This document shows positions 8,553-17,206 of a DNA stretch of 64,000 nt, piece after piece. How positions within the stretch are numbered: position 1 is the stretch's first letter; each line of letters opens with the position of its first letter. The stretch is from Pseudomonas atagonensis (GTDB taxonomy: Bacteria; Pseudomonadota; Gammaproteobacteria; Pseudomonadales; Pseudomonadaceae), in NCBI RefSeq assembly GCF_011369485.1, contig NZ_VXCA01000028.1, forward strand, positions 53,614-117,613. Reading direction: 5' to 3'. The notes beneath the pieces were generated by a model. The model worked only from the letters and a program-made list of their open reading frames with translations. It made no database searches and was not told the DNA's origin. Both the position numbers and the translations under genes were made by a program.

Positions 8553-9964
8553 GCAAACCAGCCCTGCAGCCACAACGGACCGCCCTCGCCCACCGCCCGA
8601 TAGGCCCAGCCTTGCTGACCGGCGCGGTTCTGGATCAGGTAATAATCGCGGCGCACATCGTCACCGTCCCACCAGCCGGATTCAATGCGCTCCGGGCCCA
8701 TGAGGATCCGCGCCGAACCTTGCGGCACACTCTGCGGCTCGCCAAGCAACCAGCCCGGACGATGCACACCGGGCAAGCCCGGACACGGTTGTTTATCGAC
8801 GCCGTTTTGCCAGGCGCACTCCGGTCGGTGATCCGCCTGAAAGCGCAGCCCCTGCACCGCGTCATCGCCCAGCCGTGCACGCAGGCGTTCGCGCAGTTGC
8901 TCCCAGGGCAAGGTCTGCTGCGGACGGTCGTCGAACAGTTCCTGAAACTGCGGCACGAAACTCGGCAGATCTTCGGCGCGCAAACGAAAGCCTCGTACCG
9001 GCGCCTCGACCTGCACCTGCTCCAAACGGCCACGGGCCAGCTCGAAAAGCATCGCCGGGTCACGTTCGGCGCTGAGCAGGCCGACCTTGATCACGGTGTC
9101 CGGCAGCCCGGCGTGTTCCAGATGCAGATCAAAGCGCTGCACACCGCTGTCACGCCCGCACAGGAAGGCTGACAGATCGCCGGTCAAACGCCGTAAAGGG
9201 AACAACAAGGCTTGATGGGATTGCACGTCGAAATTGAGTTCGATGCGCACATCGAAACGATCCGGCGGCAGATAGAACGCCAGCGCCAGTGGCCGGGCGC
9301 CAAACAGGGTATCGAGGTGTTTGAGCATCGGCGCCTCGAAACGCCGGGCCAGCGCCTGACGCGGCAGGCTTTGCAGCTGGCTCAGATTGCGCAGGCCCAT
9401 GCGCGACAACGCTGTGGCCACGCCCGGCTCCAGACCGACGCGGTCAATCGGCAACTGGCCGAGATGATGCTGCAAGGCCTCGCCGTCCGGCACCACCAGC
9501 CCGTCATAAGCGTTGGCCAGAATACGTGCGGCCGCCGGGTTGGGCGCCGCGACGATGCGATGACGGAAACCCAGATCGGTCAGTTCCTTGCGCAACCGCG
9601 CCTCGAACTGCGCCCAGGAACCGAACAGGCCCAGGCTCGACTCGATTTCAAACACCACCGTGCGCGGGTAATGCACGCTGACCTGTGCACTGAAACGGTA
9701 GGCCCACGCGGCGAGAAACTGCTGCCAGTGTTCGACCTCGGCGGCTTCGTAATCGGCGGTGGCGAAACCTTTGCTCATGGCCTGGGCGGCCGTTATCGAC
9801 TGGCCGGGACGCAGGCCGAGTTTGCGCGCCGGCGCATTCACCGCTTGCAGCACCCGGCGCTGGGCCGGGCCGCTGAGCAACACCAAAGGCTCATCGGGAT
9901 CGGGACGCTGACGCAGCACGGCGTCGAGGGCCAATTGCGGAAAAAGGATACACACCCAGCGCAT
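8549..9964 (-). CDS. imuB: ImuB, Y-family polymerase-like translesion factor
   Basis: A 471-residue DinP/UmuC-like protein. It opens with RWVCILFPQLALDAVL and keeps the Y-family palm, finger and little-finger layout, but the acidic catalytic residues of active Y polymerases are not evident. In characterised cassettes ImuB is an inactive polymerase that links DnaE2 to the beta clamp. The ATG at 9964 follows a GAGG Shine-Dalgarno and lies 7 bp after the imuA stop. The stop overlaps the dnaE2 start. Confidence 0.94.
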   Translation of the reverse strand: MRWVCILFPQLALDAVLRQRPDPDEPLVLLSGPAQRRVLQAVNAPARKLGLRPGQSITAAQAMSKGFATADYEAAEVEHWQQFLAAWAYRFSAQVSVHYPRTVVFEIESSLGLFGSWAQFEARLRKELTDLGFRHRIVAAPNPAAARILANAYDGLVVPDGEALQHHLGQLPIDRVGLEPGVATALSRMGLRNLSQLQSLPRQALARRFEAPMLKHLDTLFGARPLALAFYLPPDRFDVRIELNFDVQSHQALLFPLRRLTGDLSAFLCGRDSGVQRFDLHLEHAGLPDTVIKVGLLSAERDPAMLFELARGRLEQVQVEAPVRGFRLRAEDLPSFVPQFQELFDDRPQQTLPWEQLRERLRARLGDDAVQGLRFQADHRPECAWQNGVDKQPCPGLPGVHRPGWLLGEPQSVPQGSARILMGPERIESGWWDGDDVRRDYYLIQNRAGQQGWAYRAVGEGGPLWLQGWFA

Positions 9965-9971
9965 GAGGACC

Positions 9972-10589
9972 TCAATGACCCACGGCAAAGGCAATCGGCG
10001 CCGTACGCGCCAGCCCGCCACGGCACTTGAGTATGCGTAACTGCGCGGGCTGCGCGTCGATGGCAATGCGCAGCGCCGCCGGTGACGGGTTGACCGCCTC
10101 GCTCAAGGGGCGCCAGGCAAATGCCAGGGTCTGGCCGGTTTCCGCCGCCACTTGCAAACGGCGCAACGCACGGTCGTCAGCCTTGTGCGGCCAGCACAGC
10201 ACCGCGCCGCAACTGCCCGAGCGCAGGCATTGTTCCGCCGCCCACAAGGCATCGCGCTCATTGGCCTGGATCACCGACAACTGGCGCAGATCGACCCCGG
10301 CACTGGCCCACGCCTGCGGGTACGGCACAAATGGCGGCGCCACCAGCACGATGCGCTCGCCCGCCGTCGACAGCCGCGCCAAGGTCGGCCAGACCAGTTG
10401 TAGCTCACCGACACCGGGGCCGGCCAGGAGGATTTCGCTCAATGCCGCTTCCGGCCAGCCACCGCTGGGCAGCGCCGCATCCAGTGCGGCATGCCCGGTC
10501 GGTTGCGGACTGGCGGCCGGTGGCGCAGGCCGGCCCTTCCAGACCTGGCCGCCATTGAACAGCGTATCCAGTGCAACGACGGCGCCCAT
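9972..10589 (-). CDS. imuA: ImuA, RecA-like SOS mutagenesis protein
   Basis: A 205-residue ImuA (once annotated SulA-like), a RecA-core homologue. The segment ALPSGGWPEAALSEILL aligns with the start of the RecA core, but the P-loop region reads AGPGVGELQL and lacks a canonical GKT. In characterised cassettes ImuA supports ImuB/DnaE2 mutagenesis. The start overlaps the lexA2 stop (ATGA), so both belong to one transcript. Confidence 0.93.
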   Translation of the reverse strand: MGAVVALDTLFNGGQVWKGRPAPPAASPQPTGHAALDAALPSGGWPEAALSEILLAGPGVGELQLVWPTLARLSTAGERIVLVAPPFVPYPQAWASAGVDLRQLSVIQANERDALWAAEQCLRSGSCGAVLCWPHKADDRALRRLQVAAETGQTLAFAWRPLSEAVNPSPAALRIAIDAQPAQLRILKCRGGLARTAPIAFAVGH

Positions 10590-11206
10590 CAGCCTTGCCT
10601 CACCAGACCGCAGAACACCCCTTCGATGGCCAGATCCTGGTCATCACGCACGACAATCGGCTGATACGCCGGGTTTCGCGGCAACAGCCGGACTTCATCG
10701 CCCATTCGTTCGAAGCGCTTGATCGTCACTTCACCGTCGAGCCGCGCTACGACGATCTGGCCGTTGAGCGCCTCGGGATTGCGCCGCACACCGACCAGAT
10801 CGCCGTCGAGGATGCCGTCCTCGATCATTGAGTCGCCCTGCACGCGCAGCATGTAATCCGGAACGCGGGAGAACAGTGCCGGGTCGAGCATCAAGCGGCT
10901 GTGGATGTCGGCATCGGCGCCGATCGGTGCCCCGGCGGCGACGCGACCGAGCACCGGAATGTCCAGCAGCTCCGGGCGCGGCGGTTGCCCGAGCAACCGA
11001 ATGCCCCGGGCCTGATTGGGGTTGACCTCGATAAACCCGGCTTCAGTGAGCGCCAGCACATGCTTGCGCGCCACGCTGCGCGAGGCAAAACCAAAAGCCT
11101 CGCTGATTTCAGCGAGGCTTGGGGGCTGACCGTGTTCGGCGATGCGTTCGCGGATAAAGGTCAGGATGGCGGTACGGCGGGGAGTCAGGTTCGTCATGGA
11201 GTACAT
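10589..11206 (-). CDS. lexA2: LexA2 SOS repressor
   Basis: A LexA of about 205 residues. The N-terminal winged helix carries PPSLAEISEAFGFAS, the cleavage bond is Ala-Gly in VAAGAPIG (about residue 90), the catalytic Ser is in QGDSMIEDG (about 125) and the Lys in EVTIKRF (about 160). It represses its own operon and is cleaved with activated RecA. Two starts are possible, ATG 11206 (MYSMTN) and ATG 11197 (MTN). The first has the better-placed purine stretch (AAGAG). In P. putida the second LexA heads the same operon and recognises a motif different from the classic LexA box, which fits the operator seen here. Confidence 0.93.
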   Translation of the reverse strand: MYSMTNLTPRRTAILTFIRERIAEHGQPPSLAEISEAFGFASRSVARKHVLALTEAGFIEVNPNQARGIRLLGQPPRPELLDIPVLGRVAAGAPIGADADIHSRLMLDPALFSRVPDYMLRVQGDSMIEDGILDGDLVGVRRNPEALNGQIVVARLDGEVTIKRFERMGDEVRLLPRNPAYQPIVVRDDQDLAIEGVFCGLVRQG

Positions 11207-11213
11207 TTGTACT
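11200..11213. promoter_or_regulatory. LexA2-type operator over the lexA2 start
   Basis: The palindrome AGTACATTTGTACT (GTAC-N4-GTAC) resembles the P. putida LexA2 box, recalled as AGTAC-N4-GTGCT, and not the CTGT-N8-ACAG box of LexA1. It spans the translation start region, so the repressor would block the leader of its own operon. Confidence 0.7.
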
Positions 11214-11259
11214 CTTCTGGCATTTTCCTGACAAGCACCGCAGGTCGGCCTCCCCATGT

Positions 11260-11361
11260 GATCGTTCCTACGCTCCGCGTGGGAATGCAGCCCGTGACGC
11301 TCCGCGTCACTGGACGCAGAGCGTCCCCATAGGCATTCCCACGCAGAGCGTGGGAACGATC
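11260..11361. repeat. Intergenic inverted repeat (GATCGTTCC...GGAACGATC)
   Basis: Outer arms GATCGTTCCTACGCTCCGCG and CGCAGAGCGTGGGAACGATC are near-complements. An inner short palindrome (GTGACGCTCCGCGTCAC) sits between them. This is a common Pseudomonas palindromic repeat. It separates the lexA2 promoter from the 3' end of the LysR gene and its right arm touches the LysR stop codon. Confidence 0.8.
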
Positions 11362-12271
11362 AACCACGCTCGGCCAGAAACTCACTGATGTAATCGATGA
11401 ACGCGACGACTTTCGCCGTGGCCCGGCGATGGCTCGGGTACACCGCCAGAATGTGCGGGCCGAAGCTGTCCGGGTCGATGGCGTAGTCGGCCATGACCCG
11501 CACCAGACGCCCGTCGGCAATGTACGGCGCGGCGCTCCACAGTGGCGTGTGCAGCAAGCCGCGCCCGGCCAGGGCACTGGCCAGCAACAGGTCGTAATTG
11601 TCGCTGCGCAATAACGGCGCCGAGGGTTGAGGCAGACTCAGGCGCTGACCGTCGCGCTCGGCCCACCAGAATTCGCGGCTGAGCAACGGATGCCTGTACA
11701 ACAGCCATTCGTGTTGTTCGAGGGTTTGCGGATTCACCGGCAGACCCTTGCGCGCCAAGTATTCAGGGCTGCCGCACAGGGCCAGCCGATTACTGCCGAC
11801 CACCCGCGAAATCAGCCCCGGCAAATCATCGTGACCTTCGCGCAAGGCCAGGTCATAACCACTTTCGAGCAGGTTGACGAACTCGTCGCACAGATCCACT
11901 TGCAGACTGATCTGCGGGTATTGCTGCAAAAAGCCGTCACACACCTGATCGAGAAAGGCTCGGCCGTACGCCAGTGGCGCGGTGATTTTCAGACTGCCGC
12001 GCAGACCGTGCTGCAACTGCTCGATTTCCTCGCCGGCCTCCTCCAGCCGCTGCAGCACCAGACGGGCTGTCTCCAGATACACCCGGCCGATTTCAGTCAG
12101 CAGAATCCGTCGCGTGCTGCGCTCGAACAGCCGCGCACCAAGCTCCGACTCCAGATGATTGACCGCTTTGGTCAGTGCCGACGGGGTCTTGCCCAATTGC
12201 TCGGCAGCACGGCTGAAACTGCCGAGTTGCGCCGTGACCACGAACATTTTCAATGCACCCAACTTGTCCAT
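11360..12271 (-). CDS. LysR-family transcriptional regulator
   Basis: A 303-residue LysR regulator. The helix-turn-helix is in residues 1-60 (GSFSRAAEQLGKTPSALTKA), followed by the periplasmic-binding-like effector domain. The ATG at 12271 gives the canonical LysR N terminus (MDKLGALKMFVV); the in-frame sequence further upstream lies in the divergent promoter. It is transcribed divergently from the YtcJ-like amidohydrolase 103 bp away, so it probably controls that gene. Confidence 0.92.
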   Translation of the reverse strand: MDKLGALKMFVVTAQLGSFSRAAEQLGKTPSALTKAVNHLESELGARLFERSTRRILLTEIGRVYLETARLVLQRLEEAGEEIEQLQHGLRGSLKITAPLAYGRAFLDQVCDGFLQQYPQISLQVDLCDEFVNLLESGYDLALREGHDDLPGLISRVVGSNRLALCGSPEYLARKGLPVNPQTLEQHEWLLYRHPLLSREFWWAERDGQRLSLPQPSAPLLRSDNYDLLLASALAGRGLLHTPLWSAAPYIADGRLVRVMADYAIDPDSFGPHILAVYPSHRRATAKVVAFIDYISEFLAERG

Positions 12272-12315
12272 GCTTTTTCCATTCAGGCAAAAACGTTTTT
12301 CGTAAGGGAGGCGTT

Positions 12316-12332
12316 CTGTCGACCGGGGACAG
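12316..12332. promoter_or_regulatory. Inverted repeat in the LysR/amidohydrolase promoter
   Basis: CTGTC-N7-GACAG lies midway between the two divergent start codons. LysR proteins bind interrupted palindromes in this position, although the classic T-N11-A form is not obvious here. It is an inferred operator only. Confidence 0.35.
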
Positions 12333-12374
12333 CCACTAATCTGGCCATCAGACGCAATAACAAGGAAATCTTCA

Positions 12375-14117
12375 ATGAAAAGATTCATCCCGAATCTGTT
12401 GGTCGCTGCCGTAAGTTTTGCCTCGATGGAAGCCATGGCCGCCCCTGATCTGGTCCTGCTCAATGGCAAGATTTTCACTGCCGACCGCGCTCAACCAAAG
12501 GTTCAGGCACTGGCCGTGGAAAACGGCAAAGTACTGAAAGTCGGCAGCGACGCGCAGATCAAAGCGCTGATCGAGCCCGGCACCAAAGTCGTCGATCTGG
12601 GCGGCAAGGCGCTGATGCCCGGCCTGATCGACAGCCATTCCCACGCCATTTTCGGCGGTCTGGAAATGGTCTCGGCGAACATGGAAGACGAAGTCGTCGC
12701 CCTCGACGAACTGGAAAAAAACCTGCGCACCTGGCGTGACGATGGCAAGGCCCGGCACGGCGATGTGCTGAGCATTGCCGGCATGAGTTCGAAGTATTGG
12801 GCGCAGGCCGAAGCCTTGGGCAATATTTTCAACAAGGGCGAATGGGCCAATGTGCCGGTGGTGTTCATCGGCAGCGACCACCACACCGCATGGGCCAATA
12901 ACGTCATGCTCAAACGCGCCGGTATCGACGCCGCGCTGCTGAAAACCCTGCCCGACGCGGAAAAAGACACTATCGGCAAACTGGCCAGCGGCGATCCCAA
13001 CGGTTTTGTCGTCGACGCCGGATGGGATCGGGTCGCCTCGAAAATGCCGGTGCCGAGCGCTGCCGACATGCTTAAAGCCGCGCAGTCGGCCGTGCGTTTC
13101 AACAACAGCCTCGGCATTACCGCGTGGATGGATCCTGCCGCCAACGCCGCACCGGGCGAAGCGGTGTTCGCCCTCAAGCCCACCGAGAAAACCATCGGCG
13201 TGCTGCCCGCCTACAAAGCGCTGTCGGAAAGCGGCGACATGAGCGTGCACGTTGCCGCGCTGCTGGTGGCCAACCCGAAAAGCATGCCGGCCGACCTCGA
13301 AACGCTGGATAAAGTGCGCCAGCAGTTTCAGGGCATCCCAAACCTCAGCCTGCCCGGAATCAAGATTTTCGCCGACGGCGTAATCGAATACCCGGCGCAG
13401 AGCGCGGCGATGATCGACCCGTACAGCAACTCGCACAAACAGGGCGAATTGCTGATCGATCCGCAGCACTTCGGCGAACTGGTCAGCGCCATCGACCAGC
13501 GCGGCTGGCTGGTGCACATCCACGCCATCGGCGACCTCGCCGTGCGTGAGTCGCTGAACGGGATCGCTCAGGCGCGCAAGGATCGCCAGAGCGGCGTGAC
13601 CCACTCGATCACTCACCTGCAAATGGTCAACCCGAAAGAATTTGCCCGCTTCAAACCGCTCAACGTGATCGCATCGATGCAACTGCTATGGGCCAGCGCT
13701 GACGACTACACCACCGACATGATCAAGCCGTACGTCAGTGCCCTCGCCTTTCGCTACCAGTACCCGGCGCATTCGCTGCTGAAACAGGGCGCAACGATTG
13801 CCGGCGCCAGTGACTGGCCGGTGTCATCGCCGAACCCGTTCAACGCCATGGCCCAGGCCATCACCCGGGTCGGCCCTCTGGGCGTGCTCAATGCCGACGA
13901 ACGTCTGGACCGCGAAACCATGTTCTACGCCTACACCGTCAACGCGGCGCGCACCATTGGCCTGGAGCAGCAGATCGGTTCGCTGACACCGGGTAAACAG
14001 GCTGACTTCATCGTCCTTGATCGCGATGTGTTCAGCGTCGACAACAAAGCCCTGCACGACACACAGGTTCTGCAAACCTGGTTCGGTGGCCGCCAGGTCT
14101 ACACCGCCACCCAATAA
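12375..14117 (+). CDS. Exported YtcJ-like amidohydrolase
   Basis: A 580-residue amidohydrolase of the YtcJ-like group with an N-terminal signal peptide ending near AMA-APD, so probably periplasmic. The metal motif HSH in LIDSHSHAIFGG (about residue 88) is intact, and later ligands are seen in VHIHAIGD, ITHLQMVNP and GASDWPVSSPNP. The Shine-Dalgarno AAGGA precedes the ATG. It stands alone downstream of the divergent LysR regulator. The substrate is unknown; relatives hydrolyse amides or imides. Confidence 0.88.
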   Translation: MKRFIPNLLVAAVSFASMEAMAAPDLVLLNGKIFTADRAQPKVQALAVENGKVLKVGSDAQIKALIEPGTKVVDLGGKALMPGLIDSHSHAIFGGLEMVSANMEDEVVALDELEKNLRTWRDDGKARHGDVLSIAGMSSKYWAQAEALGNIFNKGEWANVPVVFIGSDHHTAWANNVMLKRAGIDAALLKTLPDAEKDTIGKLASGDPNGFVVDAGWDRVASKMPVPSAADMLKAAQSAVRFNNSLGITAWMDPAANAAPGEAVFALKPTEKTIGVLPAYKALSESGDMSVHVAALLVANPKSMPADLETLDKVRQQFQGIPNLSLPGIKIFADGVIEYPAQSAAMIDPYSNSHKQGELLIDPQHFGELVSAIDQRGWLVHIHAIGDLAVRESLNGIAQARKDRQSGVTHSITHLQMVNPKEFARFKPLNVIASMQLLWASADDYTTDMIKPYVSALAFRYQYPAHSLLKQGATIAGASDWPVSSPNPFNAMAQAITRVGPLGVLNADERLDRETMFYAYTVNAARTIGLEQQIGSLTPGKQADFIVLDRDVFSVDNKALHDTQVLQTWFGGRQVYTATQ

Positions 14118-14130
14118 CAACACCCATCTC

Positions 14131-14219
14131 TGTGGGAGGGGGCTTGCTCCCGAAGGCGGTGGATCAGCCACATCTGAGCTGACTGACTAACCGCATTCGG
14201 GAGCAAGCCCCCTCCCACA
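14131..14219. repeat. REPIN copy A
   Basis: Two inverted REP cores (GGGAGGGGGCTTGCTCCCGAA and complement) with a 40-nt middle. It differs at only two positions from the copy at 16841-16929. It follows the YtcJ-like gene and may serve as its terminator. Confidence 0.9.
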
Positions 14220-14267
14220 AAGTGTCCGGCCTGCCCTCCCATAACAATCACAACACCGGGACTTCAC

Positions 14268-15005
14268 ATGAAAGCCTTGCCCCTGTTCACCCTGAGTTTT
14301 TTCAGTGTGCTGCCCTTGAGCAGCCACGCGATTCCTTTGAACGACGACTTCGCCGTGCTGGTGGATCTGACCCTGGCCAGCGATTACCGCACGCGCGGTA
14401 TCTCGCAAACCCAGAATGACCCTGCCGTGCAGGCCGGTCTGACCCTCGCCCACAGCAGCGGCCTGTACCTGGGCGCCTGGAGTTCGAACGTCGACTTCGG
14501 CGGCGGTCTGAAAACCCGTCAGGAAGTCGATTACTACGCCGGCTGGCTGTGGCAGGCCACCGAGGATGTCAGCCTCGATCTGGGCTACATCAAGTACGCC
14601 TACCCCAAGGAAAGCCAGTTCAACCAGAGCGAGGTCTACGGGATTTTCGGCGCCTACGGCGTGAAGGTTGCGGCGTATTACTCCAGCGACGCACCGGGGA
14701 TCGACAGCAAGCAGAGCTCGCTGTACAGCTACGTCAGTTATGAAACCGAACTGCCGTTCGATTCAGGCCTGAAACTGCGCTACGGCAATATGGACTTCAA
14801 GGATCCGCACTTGTACTCGGCGTCCGGGCAGGCCGAAGACAGCTATCGCGAATGGGAAGTCAAAGTCACCCACAACCTGGCCGGTGTGGTGCTCGGACTG
14901 AGTTACATCGACACTGACCTTTCGCAGACGCAATGCCTGAGTAACTGGGGTTTCAAGGACGTGTGCACCGCGACGGTCGTCGCCAGCGTCAGCAAATCCT
15001 TCTGA
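14268..15005 (+). CDS. TorF-family putative outer-membrane porin
   Basis: A 245-residue protein with a signal peptide cleaved near SHA-IPL. The mature part carries the Gcw_chp/TorF signature: LTLASDYRTRGISQT, then GAWSSNVDFG and EVDYYAGWLW. Alternating aromatic beta strands end in an aromatic residue (SKSF), as expected of an outer-membrane barrel. The family is often annotated as a choline or small-molecule porin, but no substrate is assigned. It is monocistronic and is followed by a hairpin with a T run. Confidence 0.85.
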   Translation: MKALPLFTLSFFSVLPLSSHAIPLNDDFAVLVDLTLASDYRTRGISQTQNDPAVQAGLTLAHSSGLYLGAWSSNVDFGGGLKTRQEVDYYAGWLWQATEDVSLDLGYIKYAYPKESQFNQSEVYGIFGAYGVKVAAYYSSDAPGIDSKQSSLYSYVSYETELPFDSGLKLRYGNMDFKDPHLYSASGQAEDSYREWEVKVTHNLAGVVLGLSYIDTDLSQTQCLSNWGFKDVCTATVVASVSKSF

Positions 15006-15021
15006 CACGCTGAAATTAAAG

Positions 15022-15050
15022 TGTGGGAGCAGGCTGGCTCCCACATTTTT
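15022..15050 (+). terminator. Hairpin terminator after the TorF porin gene
   Basis: TGTGGGAGCAGGCTGGCTCCCACA followed by five T residues. The stem is a short REP-like palindrome that works as a Rho-independent terminator. Confidence 0.75.
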
Positions 15051-15079
15051 GATCTGCGCAAACCACTTGTTACAGGATG

Positions 15080-15095
15080 TTTACGAATTTTTTAC
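15080..15095 (+). promoter_or_regulatory. Possible ColR box upstream of the PEtN transferase gene
   Basis: The 16 bases TTTACGAATTTTTTAC match 14 of 16 positions of the P. putida ColR consensus as I recall it (YYNASNNYTTTTTSAC). They lie about 65 bp before the start codon. ColRS controls phosphoethanolamine transferase genes in pseudomonads, so the position makes sense; the match is imperfect. Confidence 0.4.
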
Positions 15096-15159
15096 TAATG
15101 TTCTTCTACAGTTACACGCGAACCGCGTGGTTTTTCATTCATGTAGAGGAATGTTTGAC

Positions 15160-16818
15160 ATGGCTTTGGGCAACGGACTGCGTTTACCGTCCATCACTCC
15201 TACCCGACTGGTGCTGCTGTTTTCTCTGGCGCTGGTCGCGCTATACAACCTGGCGACCTGGAAGGCGCTGGGCACGCTGATTACCCTGCAAGGCACGCAC
15301 AAAGTGGCGTTTTTCGCATCCTTCGGGGTGTTCCTGTGGGCCGCGATCACCCTGCTGCTGACCCTGGTGTCATTCCGCTGGACGCTGAAACCAGTGCTCA
15401 CCGTGGTCGCACTGCTGTCGGCCTGTGCGGCGTATTTCATGAACGAATACGGGATCACCATCGACACGGTGATGATTCAGAACGTATTCGAAACCAACCC
15501 AGCCGAAGCCGCCGCTCTGTTCAACGGCAAGTTGCTGGCTTACGTGCTGCTGCTCGGCGTCTTGCCGGCGGCGTTGATCTGGCGCTGGCCGGTCAGTTAT
15601 CGGCCGTTCTTTCGCGGCCTGCTCAACAAGATTCTGGTAATCGTCGCCTGTGTGCTGGTGATCGCCGCGTCGGTGGGCGCGTTCTATTCGACCTACGCGC
15701 CGATCTTTCGCGAGGAAGACAAACTCACCCACTTCATCAACCCGACCAACTACATCTACGCGATCAGCAAATACACCAAGCAGCGCCTGGGCATCAAAAA
15801 GCATTTCGTGGTGCAGGCCATCGGCGAAGACGCGGTGATGAGCGCCAAGGCTGCCAGCCGCGAGAAGAAATCGCTGATGGTCTTCGTGGTCGGTGAAACG
15901 GCCCGCGCCGATCATTTCTCGCTGAACGGGTACGAGCGCGAGACCAATCCGCAACTGAGCAAACTGGACATCCTCAACTTCAAGCAGGTGCACTCCTGCG
16001 GTACGTCGACGGCGGTGTCGGTGCCGTGCATGTTCTCGATGTTCCCGCGTGAGGATTACAGCGACAAGAAAGGCAAAACCTACGAAGGCCTGCTGGATAT
16101 CCTGCAACGCGCCGGCGTGCAGGTGCTGTGGCTGGACAACAACAGCGACTGCAAAGGCACTTGCCTGCGCGTGCCGCATCGCGATATTTCGAAGAATCAG
16201 CCGGGGCCGTTCTGCGACGGCAACAACTGCCTCGATGAAGCGTTGCTGGCCGACCTGCAAAGCTACATCGACAGCCTCAAGGGCCACGCAATCATTGTGC
16301 TGCACGCCGATGGCAGCCACGGCCCCGAGTATTACGAGCGCTATCCGAAAGAGATGGAGCGCTTCAAACCGATCTGCCACACCAATCAACTGGGCAGTTG
16401 CAGCCGCGATGAACTGGTAAACGTGTACGACAACACCATCCTGTACACCGACCACTTCCTCGCCAAGGTGATCGAACTGCTCAAGCGCAATCAGGCGACG
16501 CTGGATACCTCGATGATCTATGTTTCCGATCACGGCGAATCCCTCGGGGAAAACGGCTTGTACCTGCATGCCGCGCCTTATGCGCTGGCGCCGGAGGCAC
16601 AGACCCATGTGCCGATGGTGATGTGGTTTGGCGACAACACGCTGGCTCATGAAGGGATTGATCGCGGTTGCCTGCAAGGCAAAACCGGTCAGGCAGACCT
16701 TAGCCACGACAACCTGTTTCATTCGGTGCTCGGTCTGTTTGAAGTGAAGACTTCGCTGTATCAGCCGGGGCTGGATATTTTCCATGGCTGCCGACCATCC
16801 ATGACGGCTGCGCAATAA
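15160..16818 (+). CDS. eptA: Phosphoethanolamine transferase (EptA/CptA type)
   Basis: A 552-residue inner-membrane enzyme that transfers phosphoethanolamine from phosphatidylethanolamine to lipid A or core, reducing the negative charge and the binding of polymyxins. Five N-terminal membrane segments (about residues 12-185) precede a periplasmic alkaline-phosphatase-fold domain. Metal and nucleophile motifs are visible: Glu in VVGETARADHF, the phospho-accepting Thr in CGTSTAVSV (about 281), and Asp-His in VSDHGESLGE (about 457). The ATG at 15160 has GAGGA at 9 bases, and ATG 15151 is less well placed. A possible ColR box lies upstream. Confidence 0.92.
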   Translation: MALGNGLRLPSITPTRLVLLFSLALVALYNLATWKALGTLITLQGTHKVAFFASFGVFLWAAITLLLTLVSFRWTLKPVLTVVALLSACAAYFMNEYGITIDTVMIQNVFETNPAEAAALFNGKLLAYVLLLGVLPAALIWRWPVSYRPFFRGLLNKILVIVACVLVIAASVGAFYSTYAPIFREEDKLTHFINPTNYIYAISKYTKQRLGIKKHFVVQAIGEDAVMSAKAASREKKSLMVFVVGETARADHFSLNGYERETNPQLSKLDILNFKQVHSCGTSTAVSVPCMFSMFPREDYSDKKGKTYEGLLDILQRAGVQVLWLDNNSDCKGTCLRVPHRDISKNQPGPFCDGNNCLDEALLADLQSYIDSLKGHAIIVLHADGSHGPEYYERYPKEMERFKPICHTNQLGSCSRDELVNVYDNTILYTDHFLAKVIELLKRNQATLDTSMIYVSDHGESLGENGLYLHAAPYALAPEAQTHVPMVMWFGDNTLAHEGIDRGCLQGKTGQADLSHDNLFHSVLGLFEVKTSLYQPGLDIFHGCRPSMTAAQ

Positions 16819-16840
16819 CCCATCAAACACTACAAAAACC

Positions 16841-16929
16841 TGTGGGAGGGGGCTTGCTCCCGAAGGCGGTGGGTCAGCCACATCTGAGCTGACTGACTAG
16901 CCGCATTCGGGAGCAAGCCCCCTCCCACA
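16841..16929. repeat. REPIN copy B
   Basis: Nearly identical to the REPIN at 14131-14219, with two substitutions in 89 bases, both outside the REP cores. It lies between the convergent PEtN transferase and DUF971 genes and reaches to the DUF971 stop codon. Confidence 0.9.
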
Positions 16930-16930
16930 G

Positions 16931-17206
16931 TTACTTGAGGTTTGCCAGATAGGCCCACGGGTAGATGCCGCGCTGGTGACCGTCGCTGAAGATCAGTTGC
17001 AGGCCGTAGCCTTGGGGGTTGAGTTCGAGAATGCGCACGCGGTCATCGACCCGTGGCGGCGAGCCGCGCAGGCGAAACGCACGGCATTGCGAGCACGGGC
17101 ATTGGCGGCGCAATTCGGCGTGATTGAGCTGCTGTTCGCGCCCGTCCGGCCAGCTCAACCGCAGCGTCTGCTCGCTCGGCGAATTGCCCACCGACAGCGG
17201 ATTCAT
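16931..17206 (-). CDS. DUF971 protein
   Basis: A 91-residue DUF971 protein, the domain also found at the N terminus of gamma-butyrobetaine hydroxylase. It has the typical LRLSWPDGREQQLNHAELR opening, the cysteine motif CPCSQCR and the ending YPWAYLANL. The three cysteines may bind a metal. The start overlaps the stop of the HEAT-repeat gene (ATGA), which makes it the last gene of the ABC-importer operon. Confidence 0.88.
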   Translation of the reverse strand: MNPLSVGNSPSEQTLRLSWPDGREQQLNHAELRRQCPCSQCRAFRLRGSPPRVDDRVRILELNPQGYGLQLIFSDGHQRGIYPWAYLANLK

